A stretch of DNA of 64,000 bases from Natroniella sulfidigena (GCF_023223645.1 NZ_JALKBY010000008.1:1-64000); one strand, 5' to 3'; positions 8,380 to 18,434 are shown, numbered from the stretch's first letter. A program made the numbers and translations. Notes: a model not told the origin generated them from the letters alone.

Positions 8380-9378
8380 TTAATTTCCTGAATCAAACTC
8401 CTGATGAGATAAAGATACATCACCAGAATAAACCTTCTCTCTCTTGCCATTACTTTCAATCACCAAAGCTCCATCAGGAGCAATCTCAACTGCTATCCCT
8501 TTGCGCTCTCGTTTAGCATCTTTAATTACAACCTCCTGCCCTAAGGTATAAGCATACTCTTTCCATTCAGCTAAAATAGCATCGAAATCAGTTAATCTTT
8601 GGTAATAATTTTCAATTTCTAATAATAACCTCTGTAAAAATTGAAGACGATCAACCTTCTCTCCTAACTCAGAATAGAGAGTGGTCGCCTTTGTATGTAA
8701 TTGAGAAGGAAGTTCAGCAAGTGCAAAATTTAAATTAATTCCTACTCCTACAACCAAATAATCAATTTGATCTAGTTCAGCTCCCATTTCAGTCAAGATT
8801 CCACATGCCTTCTGACTACTGATTAAGATATCATTAGGCCACTTTATCTTTGCTTCAACAGCAGTCAATCGATTAATCGTCTTAGCTACAGCTAATGAAA
8901 TAATATATGTAACTCTTGTTGCCCAGACTGGCTTTAAATCAGGTCGTAAGATACAAGATAACCAAATTCCTCCTTGCGGACTAGAATAATCACGACTCAA
9001 CCTACCCTTACCTGCTACTTGTCGTTCAGCAAGTACAATCGTTCCTTCTTTAGCTCCATCTTCTGCCTTCTTCCTAGCTATCTGATTAGTAGAATCAACC
9101 TGCTGATAATAAAGGATATCTTGACCAATAATTTCAGTAGTCAAATTACGCTTAATCTCTTCTGGTAGTAATTTATCAGGTCGTTTAAGTAAACGATAAC
9201 CTACTTTAGAAGAAGATTCAATTTCATAGCCAACTTCCCTAAAGTATTTAATATATTTCCAGATTGTTGTCCTAGAAACTCCCAATTTATTGCTCAATTC
9301 CTCTCCTGATAAGTACTGATCTTGAAATTGATATAACAACTCAAGTACCTTCTCTCTTCTACTTAAATTTTTCCTCAT
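8380..9378 (-). CDS. birA: Biotin-protein ligase / biotin operon repressor
   Basis: A 332-residue bifunctional protein. An N-terminal winged helix-turn-helix (about residues 8-65, LSNKLGVSRTTIWKYIK) is followed by the ligase domain with the biotinyl-AMP site GKGRLSRDYSSPQGGIWLSCIL (about 122-145), KWPNDILI and CGILTEMG, and a C-terminal SH3-like domain. It makes biotinyl-AMP, attaches biotin to carboxylases and, with its HTH, can repress biotin genes. No biotin gene lies in the window. It is divergent from htrA and heads birA-coaX. Confidence 0.95.
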   Translation of the reverse strand: MRKNLSRREKVLELLYQFQDQYLSGEELSNKLGVSRTTIWKYIKYFREVGYEIESSSKVGYRLLKRPDKLLPEEIKRNLTTEIIGQDILYYQQVDSTNQIARKKAEDGAKEGTIVLAERQVAGKGRLSRDYSSPQGGIWLSCILRPDLKPVWATRVTYIISLAVAKTINRLTAVEAKIKWPNDILISSQKACGILTEMGAELDQIDYLVVGVGINLNFALAELPSQLHTKATTLYSELGEKVDRLQFLQRLLLEIENYYQRLTDFDAILAEWKEYAYTLGQEVVIKDAKRERKGIAVEIAPDGALVIESNGKREKVYSGDVSLSHQEFDSGN

Positions 9379-9539
9379 GATTTCACCTTCTTTCTTTATA
9401 TAAGTTGAATTTAAATTAGCCTTTTCGATTTTAAAAAAAGTGAGTTATTTATATTGATAAAATCATTGATTCAATTTATATACTTCCTTCATATTATATA
9501 ATATTCTATTTTAAAATACAAAATAAACCAACTTTACAA

Positions 9540-9568
9540 TTGAAAATTAAACCTATACTATGTATAAT
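9540..9568 (+). promoter_or_regulatory. htrA promoter
   Basis: TTGAAA (9540-9545) and TATAAT (9563-9568) are 17 bp apart on the plus strand, about 30 nt ahead of the htrA start. It shows that the longer reading frame opening at 9540 is not the real gene start. Confidence 0.65.
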
Positions 9569-9599
9569 GATATTAACTTTTAAAGTCAGGGGGAGTGGT

Positions 9600-10682
9600 A
9601 TGTTATATCAAAATAAATTTAAATTCAACTTCTTACAATTACTTATCTGGTTTACGCTCTGGCTTGCCATTACTCAACCTACAACTTCTGCTAATCAGAC
9701 TCAAATCACTAGAGATACTTTCGCTGAAATTACTGAAGAAGCAAGCCCAGCTGTAGTCCAATTAAATGTTATACGTAAACAAGAAGAACAAGAAGATTCA
9801 TTTACTAATCAGACTGAACCGTTTTACAACAAGGACTTTAATGAAGATGATGGCGTAGGAACTGGTTTTATTATTAACGAAGATGGCTATATCTTAACCA
9901 ATCAGCATTTAGTTGATAATGCTACAGAAGTTAGTGTTTTTATTAAGGGCTATGAAGAAAAGTTTAAAGCTGAAAAAATAGGCAGTGATTTTAACCTAGA
10001 TCTTGCCTTACTAAAAGTAGATACCGCTCAGCAATTACCAAAACTTGAACTAGGTGATTCTAATACCATTCGCCCTGGAGATTGGGTCTTAACTATTGGC
10101 AATCCTTATAATCTAAGCCATACTGTAACATTTGGTATCATTAGTGCTATTGATCGCCCCCTTAAAATTAAAGAAAATAATCAAACCAGAATTTATAATA
10201 ATTTAATCCAAACAGATGCAGCAATCAACCCAGGTAATAGCGGTGGCCCCTTATTAGATATTGATGGTCAAGTAATTGGAGTTAATACTGCTATCAATAA
10301 TGAAGGACAAGGAATTGGTTTTGCTATCCCTATTAATGAAGCTAAAGAAATAATTTTTCAGTTGAAAGAACATGGACAAGTTATTCGCCCTTGGATTGGA
10401 GTTTATATGCAGAAGATCAATGAAAATATGATCGATTACTTCAACCTCGAACAAACCACTGGTACCTTAGTTGCTGAAATTGCAACAGCCAGCCCTGCCG
10501 AGCAAGCTGGTTTAAAAGTAGGAGATATCATCACTAAAATTAATGATATTAAAGTTGATCATCCTAAAAAAGCTTTTGCCATCATAGAAAATTTAGAGCT
10601 GAATCAAGAAGTTACCCTTGAAATTATTAGAGAGGGTGAAGTTAAAGAACTAAATCCTAAAGTTACTAAAAAACCAAGATAA
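9600..10682 (+). CDS. htrA: HtrA/DegP-type serine protease with PDZ domain
   Basis: A 360-residue membrane-anchored or exported protease and the only plus-strand protein gene in the window. The hydrophobic N-terminal segment (about residues 10-28) is an anchor or signal. The trypsin-like domain shows the catalytic triad: His in ILTNQHLVDNA, Asp in DFNLDLALLKV, Ser in INPGNSGGPLLD. One PDZ domain follows (about 255-355, TGTLVAEIATASPAEQAGLKVGDIITKIN). It degrades or refolds damaged exported proteins. The start at 9600 is chosen for the GGGGGAGTGG Shine-Dalgarno just ahead and because a promoter covers the upstream extension. Confidence 0.93.
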   Translation: MLYQNKFKFNFLQLLIWFTLWLAITQPTTSANQTQITRDTFAEITEEASPAVVQLNVIRKQEEQEDSFTNQTEPFYNKDFNEDDGVGTGFIINEDGYILTNQHLVDNATEVSVFIKGYEEKFKAEKIGSDFNLDLALLKVDTAQQLPKLELGDSNTIRPGDWVLTIGNPYNLSHTVTFGIISAIDRPLKIKENNQTRIYNNLIQTDAAINPGNSGGPLLDIDGQVIGVNTAINNEGQGIGFAIPINEAKEIIFQLKEHGQVIRPWIGVYMQKINENMIDYFNLEQTTGTLVAEIATASPAEQAGLKVGDIITKINDIKVDHPKKAFAIIENLELNQEVTLEIIREGEVKELNPKVTKKPR

Positions 10683-10704
10683 AGAAGAAAATTTCTTAAT
10701 AAAT

Positions 10705-10730
10705 TAAAAAGCCCTGCTCAGGGCTTTTAA
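10705..10730. terminator. Bidirectional terminator between htrA and the ECF transporter gene
   Basis: A compact GC-rich hairpin (aaaagccct and agggctttt around a 4-base loop) has an A tract on the left and a T tract on the right, so it can end both the htrA transcript and the convergent pantothenate operon. Confidence 0.85.
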
Positions 10731-11239
10731 TTAGAAACTTCGGTCGTTTGTAATACTTTTACAATAATCAATGTAATTACTACTCCCACAATCACCTCAG
10801 GAATTCCATGGCCTACAGCTACTCCTAAGGCAGCTTCTATAGTTAAATAGCCTCGTAAAGTTGCAAGAATTAAAACTCCACCTGTATTAGTTAAAGTACC
10901 AACTACTGCTGCTACACCACTTCCAATCAGTTGATGATTAACTAACTTATAACTATAAGCTGCCAAAATTCCAATTAATATTCGTGGAATAATAGCTATT
11001 ACTGGATCAACAAAAAATGAAACTCCCCTAATAAAACTAAATAACCCAAAGATTAATCCTACTAATCCCCCTACCACAGGACCGGACATAATTCCTCCAA
11101 TAATAACTGGCAAGTGCATAATCGTAGCTGATCCTGCTGGAGTTGGAACAGGTATAAAACCTAAGGGAGTCAATCCTAATACAACTGAAACTGCACTCAA
11201 TATTCCAGCAATTGTAACCTCTCTAACTGTTAATTTCAT
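10727..11239 (-). CDS. panT: ECF transporter S component, probably for pantothenate
   Basis: A 170-residue integral membrane protein with about five or six hydrophobic segments and the polytopic layout of energy-coupling-factor S components. It begins with a charged MKLTVREVTIAGILSA typical of the family. S components capture a vitamin at the membrane and share an ATPase/T-component module encoded elsewhere. Its place as last gene of the panG-B-C-D operon makes pantothenate, or a precursor, the likely substrate; this is inferred from context rather than from a substrate motif. Confidence 0.72.
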   Translation of the reverse strand: MKLTVREVTIAGILSAVSVVLGLTPLGFIPVPTPAGSATIMHLPVIIGGIMSGPVVGGLVGLIFGLFSFIRGVSFFVDPVIAIIPRILIGILAAYSYKLVNHQLIGSGVAAVVGTLTNTGGVLILATLRGYLTIEAALGVAVGHGIPEVIVGVVITLIIVKVLQTTEVSN

Positions 11240-11275
11240 TCATAATCACCCTTCTAAAGATCAATTTTTTAATAA

Positions 11276-11632
11276 TCATTCTGGCTCAATAATCTTATTA
11301 TTTTCATCAACAAATACAACCTTCGGCTCTAAATTTTCAGCTTCTTGTTGTTCTAACAAAGCATAAGAGATTATAATTACTACATCACCAGGTTGAGCTC
11401 TTCTAGCTGCTGCACCATTTAAACAGATTGTTCCCGAGCCTGCCTCACCTGGAATTACATAAGTTTCTATCCGTTCTCCATTATTATTATTAACTACTTG
11501 TACTTTTTCATTGGGTAAAATGTCTGCTGCCTTCATTAACTCTTGGTCAATAGTAATACTCCCTACATAATCTAAATTAGCATCAGTTACTCTAGCTCGA
11601 TGAATCTTACCTTTATACATTGTTCTCATCAT
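11276..11632 (-). CDS. panD: Aspartate 1-decarboxylase precursor
   Basis: A 118-residue pyruvoyl enzyme that makes beta-alanine from aspartate for pantothenate. The self-cleavage site Gly-Ser is seen in DYVGSITID near residue 25, and the conserved [22 protein letters not shown] lies in the second half. I place the start at 11632 because GGAGGT lies 8 nt ahead; a longer reading frame would overlap panC. The gap to the panC stop is 4 nt. Confidence 0.96.
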   Translation of the reverse strand: MMRTMYKGKIHRARVTDANLDYVGSITIDQELMKAADILPNEKVQVVNNNNGERIETYVIPGEAGSGTICLNGAAARRAQPGDVVIIISYALLEQQEAENLEPKVVFVDENNKIIEPE

Positions 11633-11636
11633 TATT

Positions 11637-12482
11637 TTATACCTCCACAATCAGATTATCAATCAATCTTGTTTCTCCAATATAGACTGCTAGTGCAAGT
11701 AAGACTTCTCCTCTTATCTTATCTATATCCTTTAGGCTACTTGCATCAACAACAGCTACATAGTCTATCTCTGCTAAAGGTTCAGCCTCAATGTTACTGA
11801 TCAATTCTTGCTCAATAACTTTAGCCTTCCTTTCTCCACCAACAATTAATTCCTTGCCTCTTTGTAATGATTCAAATAAAACTAGTGCTGCTTTTCGCTC
11901 GGCTTGATTTAAATACTTATTTCTAGAGCTAATTGCCAAGCCATCTTCCTCCCTAACGATAGGTACAGTTACTATATCTAGATCAAAATTCAGATCCTCA
12001 ACCATCCTCTTAATTACCAATACCTGCTGATAGTCCTTTTGACCAAAGTAAGCTCGAGTTGGATTGACTATATTAAACAACTTACTGACTACTGTACAGA
12101 CTCCACTAAAGTGACCATCACGAGATGCACCACAAAGCTTACCAGTCAATCCCGTTACTTCAACTTTAGTCGCAGCATTATCTGAATACATCTTATCAGC
12201 CTTGGGTGTAAAGACCAAATCTACTCCAGCACTACGGGCCAACTCCAAATCCCGCTCTAAATCTCTCGGATAATCTTCATAATCTTCATCTGGTCCAAAT
12301 TGAGTTGGATTAACAAAGATACTGAGTACTACTATATCATTCTCTTCTCTTGCCTGCTCTAGTAAAGCCAGATGTCCTTGATGTAAATAACCCATCGTCG
12401 GTACAAAGCCAACAGTTTTTTCCCTATCCTGCTTAGTAAACTCTCTAACCTCAGAAATCTCTTTTACAACTTTCACTCTCAA
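11637..12482 (-). CDS. panC: Pantothenate synthetase (pantoate-beta-alanine ligase)
   Basis: A 281-residue ATP-dependent ligase joining pantoate and beta-alanine. It shows the nucleotidyltransferase HIGH-like motif [18 protein letters not shown] near residue 28, [18 protein letters not shown], the YFGQKDYQQ motif and the KMSKS-like [10 protein letters not shown]. Length is normal. It sits between panB and panD in a tight operon. Confidence 0.97.
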   Translation of the reverse strand: MRVKVVKEISEVREFTKQDREKTVGFVPTMGYLHQGHLALLEQAREENDIVVLSIFVNPTQFGPDEDYEDYPRDLERDLELARSAGVDLVFTPKADKMYSDNAATKVEVTGLTGKLCGASRDGHFSGVCTVVSKLFNIVNPTRAYFGQKDYQQVLVIKRMVEDLNFDLDIVTVPIVREEDGLAISSRNKYLNQAERKAALVLFESLQRGKELIVGGERKAKVIEQELISNIEAEPLAEIDYVAVVDASSLKDIDKIRGEVLLALAVYIGETRLIDNLIVEV

Positions 12483-12492
12483 TTCCTCCTCA

Positions 12493-13296
12493 TTAAAAGC
12501 TCTCTTCTTGACTTGGAAACTTACCTTCTTCTACATCTTCTTTATATCCTTTAATCGCCTCTAACATCTGTTGGTTCAACTTAGCATACTTTCGAACAAA
12601 CTTAGGAGTAAAGTCAGAAAAGATCCCGAGCATATCTTGAGTCACTAAAACTTGACCATCACAACCTTTACCAGCTCCAATACCAATAGTAGGTACTGAT
12701 AATTGATTACTGACTTCAGTAGCTAAATCACTTGGGATACACTCTAGTACTATAGAGAAGACACCAGCTGCTTCCAAGGCCTTAGCATCTTCAATCAATT
12801 TTTTAGCTGCTCTGTCATCTCTTCCCTGCACACTATAATCTCCTAGTTGATTGATCGCTTGAGGAGTCAATCCTAAATGCCCCACCACCGGAATTCCTGC
12901 CTTAATAACAGCTTCTATCTCTGTTACTAACTCACTTCCTCCTTCTAATTTAACTGCCTGAGCTCCTCCTTCTTTAACTAATCGTCCAGCACTCTCGACT
13001 GTTTTAGCAAGATTACTTACCTTATAAGACATAAATGGTAGATCAGCAACCACTAATGAATTTTCAGCTCCTCTAGCTACAGCCTTAGTATGATGGATCA
13101 TATCTTCAACAGTTACCTTTAAGGTATCTTCATAACCTAGGACAACCATCCCTAATGAATCCCCTACTAAAATAACATCTATCCCCGCCTGATCAATCAC
13201 TTTAGCCATCGGATAATCATAAGCAGTCAACATCGTGATTTTGTCATTTGCCTTCTTTTTTTGCTCTAAGGTCTTAATAGTCTTCTTTTCAGCCAT
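12493..13296 (-). CDS. panB: 3-methyl-2-oxobutanoate hydroxymethyltransferase
   Basis: A 267-residue TIM-barrel enzyme that adds a hydroxymethyl group from methylene-tetrahydrofolate to alpha-ketoisovalerate, giving ketopantoate. Visible motifs are TAYDYPMAKVID, DVILVGDSLGMVVLGYEDT with the metal-binding Asp residues, GAQAVKLEGG and PVVGHLGLTPQ. It overlaps the preceding panG-like gene by 8 nt, showing translational coupling. Confidence 0.97.
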   Translation of the reverse strand: MAEKKTIKTLEQKKKANDKITMLTAYDYPMAKVIDQAGIDVILVGDSLGMVVLGYEDTLKVTVEDMIHHTKAVARGAENSLVVADLPFMSYKVSNLAKTVESAGRLVKEGGAQAVKLEGGSELVTEIEAVIKAGIPVVGHLGLTPQAINQLGDYSVQGRDDRAAKKLIEDAKALEAAGVFSIVLECIPSDLATEVSNQLSVPTIGIGAGKGCDGQVLVTQDMLGIFSDFTPKFVRKYAKLNQQMLEAIKGYKEDVEEGKFPSQEESF

Positions 13297-14182
13297 TAAA
13301 TTTTTCCCCCTCTAAAATTTTAATTAACTCAACTTTGTCTGACTCAGTAATACTTCCTTTCTGCTCTGCAATTTCAGTAGTATAACTACCTAGCTTACAA
13401 TATAATTCACTTCTTTGAGGTGAAAACTGATCAAATGCCTCTAAATGTTCCTTAATCGTAGAGCTATCTCCTCTTGAGATTGGCCCAGTCAAAGCTGCTA
13501 TTGGCCCTAAACTCTCAACATTATTAATACTACCTTTAATTAATGGTAATAAAGCATTCAAAGCCTGTTCTTTAGAAATTCCAATCTGCTGATTCATCTC
13601 TAAAGCTAAATTAACAATAGCTACCAAATAATTAGAGGCTACACAGGCAGCTGCATGATAAAAAGGTTTTGCTTGTTGAGAAATAACTTCATACTCTACC
13701 CCAAGGGTAGTTAGAATCTCCTCACCAACTTCAACTCCTAACTGATCTCCTTCAATAGTAAAGAAAGCTTGTGGTAAATTAGTGATTCCATTTTCAACAT
13801 CTGCTACCGACTGTAAAGGATGTAAAGATAGTCTGCCATACTTTTGCCTTTTACCTTCTCCAGTCAATATCTCAGAAGTCAAAGCACCACTTAAATGAAT
13901 CAGACAACCACCTTTACTAATTAGCTCTAACTCAAATAACTCCTCAGCAACTTCAGCAATGACCTGATCTGGAGTCGAAACTATAATTAAATCAGCTTCT
14001 AAAATAAATTCTTCATACTCTGTAGTAGCAATACCCTGACCTACTAGTTCAACTCCCTCCTGTGCAGATGATAATGATCTACTGATAAAACCTAAGATTT
14101 GATACCCTTGCTGGGCCAACAAATAACCAAAACTCTGTCCTACTCTTCCTGCCCCAATAATCACTACCTTCTTTTCAGCCAT
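13289..14182 (-). CDS. panG: PanG-type ketopantoate reductase candidate (Rossmann + DUF2520)
   Basis: A 297-residue protein with an N-terminal NAD(P)-binding Rossmann domain (KVVIIGAGRVGQSFGYLL, residues 4-21; LIIVSTPDQVI near 68) and a C-terminal helical DUF2520 domain with HAAACVASNYLVA and TGPISRGDSSTIKEHL. It is not the classical PanE. The same Rossmann-DUF2520 architecture is the one I associate with PanG, the alternative ketopantoate reductase described in Francisella. As the first gene of an operon with panB, panC and panD, and with no panE in sight, it is the natural candidate for reduction of ketopantoate to pantoate. Confidence 0.75.
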   Translation of the reverse strand: MAEKKVVIIGAGRVGQSFGYLLAQQGYQILGFISRSLSSAQEGVELVGQGIATTEYEEFILEADLIIVSTPDQVIAEVAEELFELELISKGGCLIHLSGALTSEILTGEGKRQKYGRLSLHPLQSVADVENGITNLPQAFFTIEGDQLGVEVGEEILTTLGVEYEVISQQAKPFYHAAACVASNYLVAIVNLALEMNQQIGISKEQALNALLPLIKGSINNVESLGPIAALTGPISRGDSSTIKEHLEAFDQFSPQRSELYCKLGSYTTEIAEQKGSITESDKVELIKILEGEKFNG

Positions 14183-14188
14183 AATTCT

Positions 14189-14444
14189 CCCCCTTTATAA
14201 AGAAAAAAAGCTTCTTGACTGAACAGTCAAGAAGCTTTTCCTAAGTAACTAGGCATAGATAGCCTATATTATCTTCAAACTTCCAACCGTCTCAGTCCTA
14301 ACTAGGATCTAAGCGAAAAAGTTTCATATTTAATTATTACGAAAACCTGTGATCTAGTTTAACTAGATCACAGGTTAAAATTTAAATTTTCTAAGGTAAT
14401 CATCACTCATTAAGCATTATACCACATCAGCTTAAATATCTCAA
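14189..14444 (-). promoter_or_regulatory. Pantothenate operon promoter and attenuator leader
   Basis: The 307-nt gap between fhs and panG carries a strong minus-strand promoter: TTGAGA (14439-14444), 17 bp, TATAAT (14416-14421) with an extended TG. The transcript begins near 14409. Its leader holds a long hairpin (14344-14376), a central region with inverted CCTAG/TAGG motifs (about 14238-14325), then a very stable 15-bp hairpin with a 4-base loop (14206-14239) and a T run at 14202-14209. The last is a textbook terminator, about 10 nt before the GGGGGAG ribosome site of panG. This is the layout of a riboswitch or attenuator. The known pan RNA motif of Firmicutes is the first candidate, but I cannot confirm its consensus by eye. 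Confidence 0.7.
14344..14376 (-). repeat. Long perfect hairpin in the pan leader
   Basis: A near-perfect inverted repeat of about 14 to 16 bp (aacctgtgatctag and ctagatcacaggtt) lies between the pan promoter and the terminator. It may also end read-through transcripts from fhs, although the tail TTTTCG is a poor T tract. Confidence 0.6.
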
Positions 14445-14489
14445 AAACAATCTAGAAAAACCTTAGAAATATTGAATTCTTAATAATGA

Positions 14490-16169
14490 TTAGAATAATC
14501 CTGTGATATTACCGTCAGCGTCAACATCAATTTCCTCTGCAGATGGAACTTTCGGTAAACCAGGCATTGTCATTACTGCACCAGTTAATGCTACTAAGAA
14601 ACCAGCTCCAGCTGATACATTAATCTCTCTAACTGTAACTTCAAAATCAGTTGGTCTACCTAGCTTAGTAGGATCATCAGATAAAGAAGTTTGAGTTTTT
14701 GCCATACAGACAGGCATATTGTCAAAACCTTGCTCAGTTAATTTCTCAATATCCTTCTTAGCATTATCAGTAAAGTTAACACCGTTTGCACCATAAATCT
14801 CTCTAGCAACAGTTTCTATCTTCTCAGCAATCGGCATCTCATCTGGATATAATTGATCAAAGTCTTCATTGCTTTCTTCATCCATAGCTTCTAAAACAGC
14901 TTCAGCTAATTCAATTCCACCTTCGCCACCTTTAGCCCAGATTTCAGATAACGCAACTCGAGCTCCTTTTTCTTCACATAGCTCTCTAACCTTCTCAAGC
15001 TCTGCTTCAGTATCAGTTGGGAATCTATTGATAGCAACTACTGTAGGTAACTTAAACTTCTCACTAATATTTTCGATATGCTTAGCTAAGTTTCCAAAAC
15101 CTTCTTCTACAGCTGCTACATTTTCAGTTTCTAAATCGTCTACATCCATTCCTCCATTTAACTTAAGCGCTCTTACAGTAGCAACAATTACAACTGCATC
15201 AGGTCTTAAGTTTGCAAAACGACACTTAATATTTAAGAACTTCTCAGCACCTAAGTCAGCTCCAAATCCAGCTTCTGTAATTGTAATATCAGAAGTCTTC
15301 ATTGCTAACTTTGTAGCTGCAACACTGTTACAACCATGAGCAATGTTAGCAAATGGTCCACCATGGATAAATGCAGGAGTATTCTCTAAAGTCTGTACTA
15401 AGTTAGGCTTAATTGCATCTTTAAGTAAAGCTGCCATTGCACCATGTACATTTAATTCTTTAGCTTGTACTAGATCTCCATCAAATGTATAACCAATTAC
15501 AATATTTCCTAATCTCTCTTTTAAGTCTTCAATTCCTTCAGATAAACATAAAATTGCCATAATTTCAGAAGCAACAGTAATCATATACCCATCTTCTCGA
15601 GCTTGGCCATTTGGCCCGCCTAATCCTACAATTACTTCTCTTAAAGCACGATCATTTAAATCAACAACTCGCTTAAAAGTAATCTCTTTAGGATCAAGTC
15701 CTAAATCATTACCTTGCTTGATATGGTTGTCAATTGTTGAAGCAAGTAAATTGTGAGAAATTCCAATAGCATGTAAGTCACCAGTAAAGTGTAGGTTAAT
15801 ATCTTCCATTGGAACTACCTGAGAATAACCTCCACCTGCTGCACCACCTTTAACTCCCATACAAGGCCCTAGAGATGGTTCTCTTAAAGCTACTGTAGTA
15901 TCATGATCTAATTGATTTAAAGCTTGTGTTAAACCAACACTCGTAGTAGTCTTTCCTTCACCGGCAGGAGTAGGATTGATAGCTGTAGTTAAAATCAACT
16001 TACTATCTTCATTATCCATTCTTTCCTTATATGCTTCATACTTAATCTTAGCTTTGTTATCACCATACATCTCAAGCTCATCTTCACTGAAACCTAACAT
16101 ATCTGCAATCTCTCTAATGTGTTTTAGCTCCGCTTCTTGAGCTATTTCAATATCTGACTTTACTGACAT
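14490..16169 (-). CDS. fhs: Formate-tetrahydrofolate ligase
   Basis: A 559-residue enzyme that makes 10-formyl-tetrahydrofolate from formate, ATP and tetrahydrofolate, the entry to C1 metabolism and the methyl branch of the acetyl-CoA pathway. The ATP-binding P-loop [17 protein letters not shown] is near residue 65, followed by [23 protein letters not shown]. Length matches the usual 555-560. It has its own leader region and no close neighbour, so it seems to be a single-gene unit. The downstream panB needs a folate C1 unit, but the two are separately promoted. Confidence 0.98.
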   Translation of the reverse strand: MSVKSDIEIAQEAELKHIREIADMLGFSEDELEMYGDNKAKIKYEAYKERMDNEDSKLILTTAINPTPAGEGKTTTSVGLTQALNQLDHDTTVALREPSLGPCMGVKGGAAGGGYSQVVPMEDINLHFTGDLHAIGISHNLLASTIDNHIKQGNDLGLDPKEITFKRVVDLNDRALREVIVGLGGPNGQAREDGYMITVASEIMAILCLSEGIEDLKERLGNIVIGYTFDGDLVQAKELNVHGAMAALLKDAIKPNLVQTLENTPAFIHGGPFANIAHGCNSVAATKLAMKTSDITITEAGFGADLGAEKFLNIKCRFANLRPDAVVIVATVRALKLNGGMDVDDLETENVAAVEEGFGNLAKHIENISEKFKLPTVVAINRFPTDTEAELEKVRELCEEKGARVALSEIWAKGGEGGIELAEAVLEAMDEESNEDFDQLYPDEMPIAEKIETVAREIYGANGVNFTDNAKKDIEKLTEQGFDNMPVCMAKTQTSLSDDPTKLGRPTDFEVTVREINVSAGAGFLVALTGAVMTMPGLPKVPSAEEIDVDADGNITGLF

Positions 16170-16335
16170 AATTTAATCACTCACCTTCCATTTTTAGTAT
16201 CTTATAATCATGATGGTAATCTCTAAATATTCAGACAGTTGGGCATGACAAACCCGATACTTCTACAAACCCCACTCTTCTTTAAGTAAGTACTTAAGCT
16301 ATACTCGCCCTATCTCCTCCTTTCAAAGAATAATA
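16170..16335 (-). promoter_or_regulatory. Leader region of fhs, possible structured RNA
   Basis: In the 387-nt gap between ftsH and fhs, after the ftsH terminator, the minus strand shows a TATGATATTATT promoter-like stretch near 16330-16345, then a GC-richer leader. It contains GGGC and GCCC segments (16307-16310 and 16241-16244) that could close a stem, an inner hairpin cttaagta/tacttaaag, and two copies of GGGTTTGT 20 bp apart. I compared it from memory with ZTP, THF, glycine and SAM riboswitches and found no match. Confidence 0.35.
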
Positions 16336-16493
16336 TCATAATTAGTTAGTAAAAAATAAGTTTTTATTTATAGCAAATATAATATTAAACAGCAAGATAT
16401 GGTGATTAATCGCTATATTCTTTCTTCTCTATCTACTTTAAAAATTCCTTCTTTTATTTTAGATTTTCCTGTTCTAATTTTCAATTAATTCAG

Positions 16494-16545
16494 AACAAAA
16501 AAGTAAATATTTTTACTAGGAGATAAGCTTACCCCCTAGTAAAAA
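16494..16545 (-). terminator. Intrinsic terminator after ftsH
   Basis: An 11-bp stem (tttttactagg at 16510-16520 with cctagtaaaaa at 16535-16545) is followed on the minus strand by a T-rich tract. Confidence 0.75.
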
Positions 16546-16556
16546 TCAAATATAAA

Positions 16557-18434
16557 TTATTCTTCAGTTTCTTCATTATTTTCATTATCAACACTTGTTA
16601 AATCTTCATCCTCTTCATTATCATAAAAATCAGGCTTATATTTTTCAACAATATTCTTGATATCTTTTCTTTCTAAAGTCTCTTTTTCTTTTAGTGCTGC
16701 TACCATTTCTTTTACCATATCACTATTTTCAGTTAAGAGATCTTTAGCTGTTTGATAACAAGATTCAATCATATCTCTCACTTCTTGATCTATTGCTGCT
16801 GCTACATCTTCACTATAATTACGGCTACGAGAAATATCTCGCCCTAAAAAGACTTGATCATTATTCTTCTGTCCTAAAGTTAAAGGGCCAAGCTTTTCGC
16901 TCATACCATAATTCGTAATCATATCTCTTATAATCTTTGTAGCTCGTTCTAAATCATTTTGAGCTCCAGTACTAATGTCGTCTAAGAATATCTCTTCAGC
17001 TATTCTACCACCTAATAACCCAGTAACTTTATCCAACAACTCAGATTTAGTTATAAAACTCTTCTCTTCTTCAGGTAACGGAATAGTAAAACCACCAGCT
17101 CTACCTCTTGGAATAATAGTTACCTTATGTGTTGGGTCAGAATGTTCTAGTAACTCTCCTAATAATGCATGGCCTGTTTCATGATAAGAGACAATATCTT
17201 GTTCTTTATCACTAATCACCCTACTTTTCTTTTGTGGGCCAGCAATTACTCGATCAATTGCATCATCAAACTCTAACATTGCTATCTTATCTTTATTACG
17301 TCGTGCTGCCAAAATAGCAGCTTCATTAGCTAGATTTTCCATGTCAGCTCCTGTGAAACCAGGCGTTCTTCTAGCTAACACATCCAAATCAACATCATCA
17401 ACTAATGGTTTATCTTTAACATGAATCTCTAAAATTCCTTTTCTACCTTTATAATCAGGCTTACCTACAATAACCTGTCGATCAAATCTACCTGGTCTTA
17501 ATAGTGCAGGATCTAAGACATCAGGTCTGTTAGTAGCAGCCATCAAAATAATACCTTCATTAGATTCAAACCCATCCATCTCAACAAGTAACTGGTTTAA
17601 TGTCTGCTCACGTTCATCATGACCACCACCTACACCAGCACCACGTTGGCGACCAACTGCATCAAGCTCATCAATAAAGATAATACAAGGAGCATTTTCC
17701 TTACCTTGCTCAAATAGATCTCTTACTCGAGAAGCACCTACTCCTACAAACATTTCTACAAAATCAGAACCACTAATAATAAAGAATGGAACTCCAGCTT
17801 CCCCTGCTACAGCTCTAGCCATTAAGGTCTTTCCAGTTCCTGGCGGGCCAACTAATAGAACACCTTTTGGTATTTCTGCTCCTAGCTTAGTAAACTTGCT
17901 TGAGTTCTTTAAAAATTCCACTACCTCAACTAATTCTTCTTTAACTTCTTCATAACTAGCCACATCATCAAAGGTGACCTTCTTATTCTTATCTTCATTA
18001 TGTAAGCGTGCCTTATTCTTACCAAAAGACATCATCTTCTTGCCGCCACCTTGCATCTTATTCATAATAAAGATCCAAGCACCAATTAAAATAACTGTTG
18101 GTAATAAATAAGCAAATACTCCTGTCCACCAAGGCGGTTCAGGTTCAGGCTCTGTATCAATTTCAACCTCATTAGCTGCTAAAATACCTTCTACCTTTTC
18201 TACAGTACCAGGAATATTTATTTCAAATTCTTCTCCAGTTTCTAGAGTACCTTCAATCTTATTTTCTCCAATAATTGTTACTTGATCAATCTGTCCAGTT
18301 TCAACCTGTTCGATAAACTGACTATAAGTCAAGTCCTGTTCAGGCTGTTCTGGAACAATAATATATTGTGCTATTAAAACTCCTATTGCAATAATAATTA
18401 AATAAAAGCCTATACTCTTTGAAAAATTCTTCAA
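16557..18434 (-). CDS. ftsH: ATP-dependent zinc metalloprotease FtsH
   Basis: A 625-residue membrane protease of the AAA family that degrades damaged and regulatory membrane proteins. Two N-terminal membrane segments (about residues 7-25 and 105-125) flank an extracytoplasmic domain. The AAA module has Walker A GPPGTGKT (about 193), Walker [12 protein letters not shown] and the second region of homology [18 protein letters not shown]. The zinc site is [10 protein letters not shown] near residue 416; the third ligand is in the NDLERAT region. The start is TTG with AGGAGG upstream. The acidic C-terminal tail ([21 protein letters not shown]) is not catalytic. It follows hpt and tilS as in Bacillus. 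Confidence 0.97.
   Translation of the reverse strand: MKNFSKSIGFYLIIIAIGVLIAQYIIVPEQPEQDLTYSQFIEQVETGQIDQVTIIGENKIEGTLETGEEFEINIPGTVEKVEGILAANEVEIDTEPEPEPPWWTGVFAYLLPTVILIGAWIFIMNKMQGGGKKMMSFGKNKARLHNEDKNKKVTFDDVASYEEVKEELVEVVEFLKNSSKFTKLGAEIPKGVLLVGPPGTGKTLMARAVAGEAGVPFFIISGSDFVEMFVGVGASRVRDLFEQGKENAPCIIFIDELDAVGRQRGAGVGGGHDEREQTLNQLLVEMDGFESNEGIILMAATNRPDVLDPALLRPGRFDRQVIVGKPDYKGRKGILEIHVKDKPLVDDVDLDVLARRTPGFTGADMENLANEAAILAARRNKDKIAMLEFDDAIDRVIAGPQKKSRVISDKEQDIVSYHETGHALLGELLEHSDPTHKVTIIPRGRAGGFTIPLPEEEKSFITKSELLDKVTGLLGGRIAEEIFLDDISTGAQNDLERATKIIRDMITNYGMSEKLGPLTLGQKNNDQVFLGRDISRSRNYSEDVAAAIDQEVRDMIESCYQTAKDLLTENSDMVKEMVAALKEKETLERKDIKNIVEKYKPDFYDNEEDEDLTSVDNENNEETEE

Noticed and set aside
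14869-15339. Plus-strand frames inside fhs and other genes (also 3864-4322, 57222-57611, 7982-8332)
   Set aside because: They are antisense shadows of strongly conserved minus-strand genes, rich in Ser, Leu and Phe, with no ribosome sites or domains.
16205-16340. ZTP (pfl) or THF riboswitch before fhs
   Set aside because: A TTGGGCA-like segment occurs only on the opposite strand and the other conserved parts of these motifs are absent.
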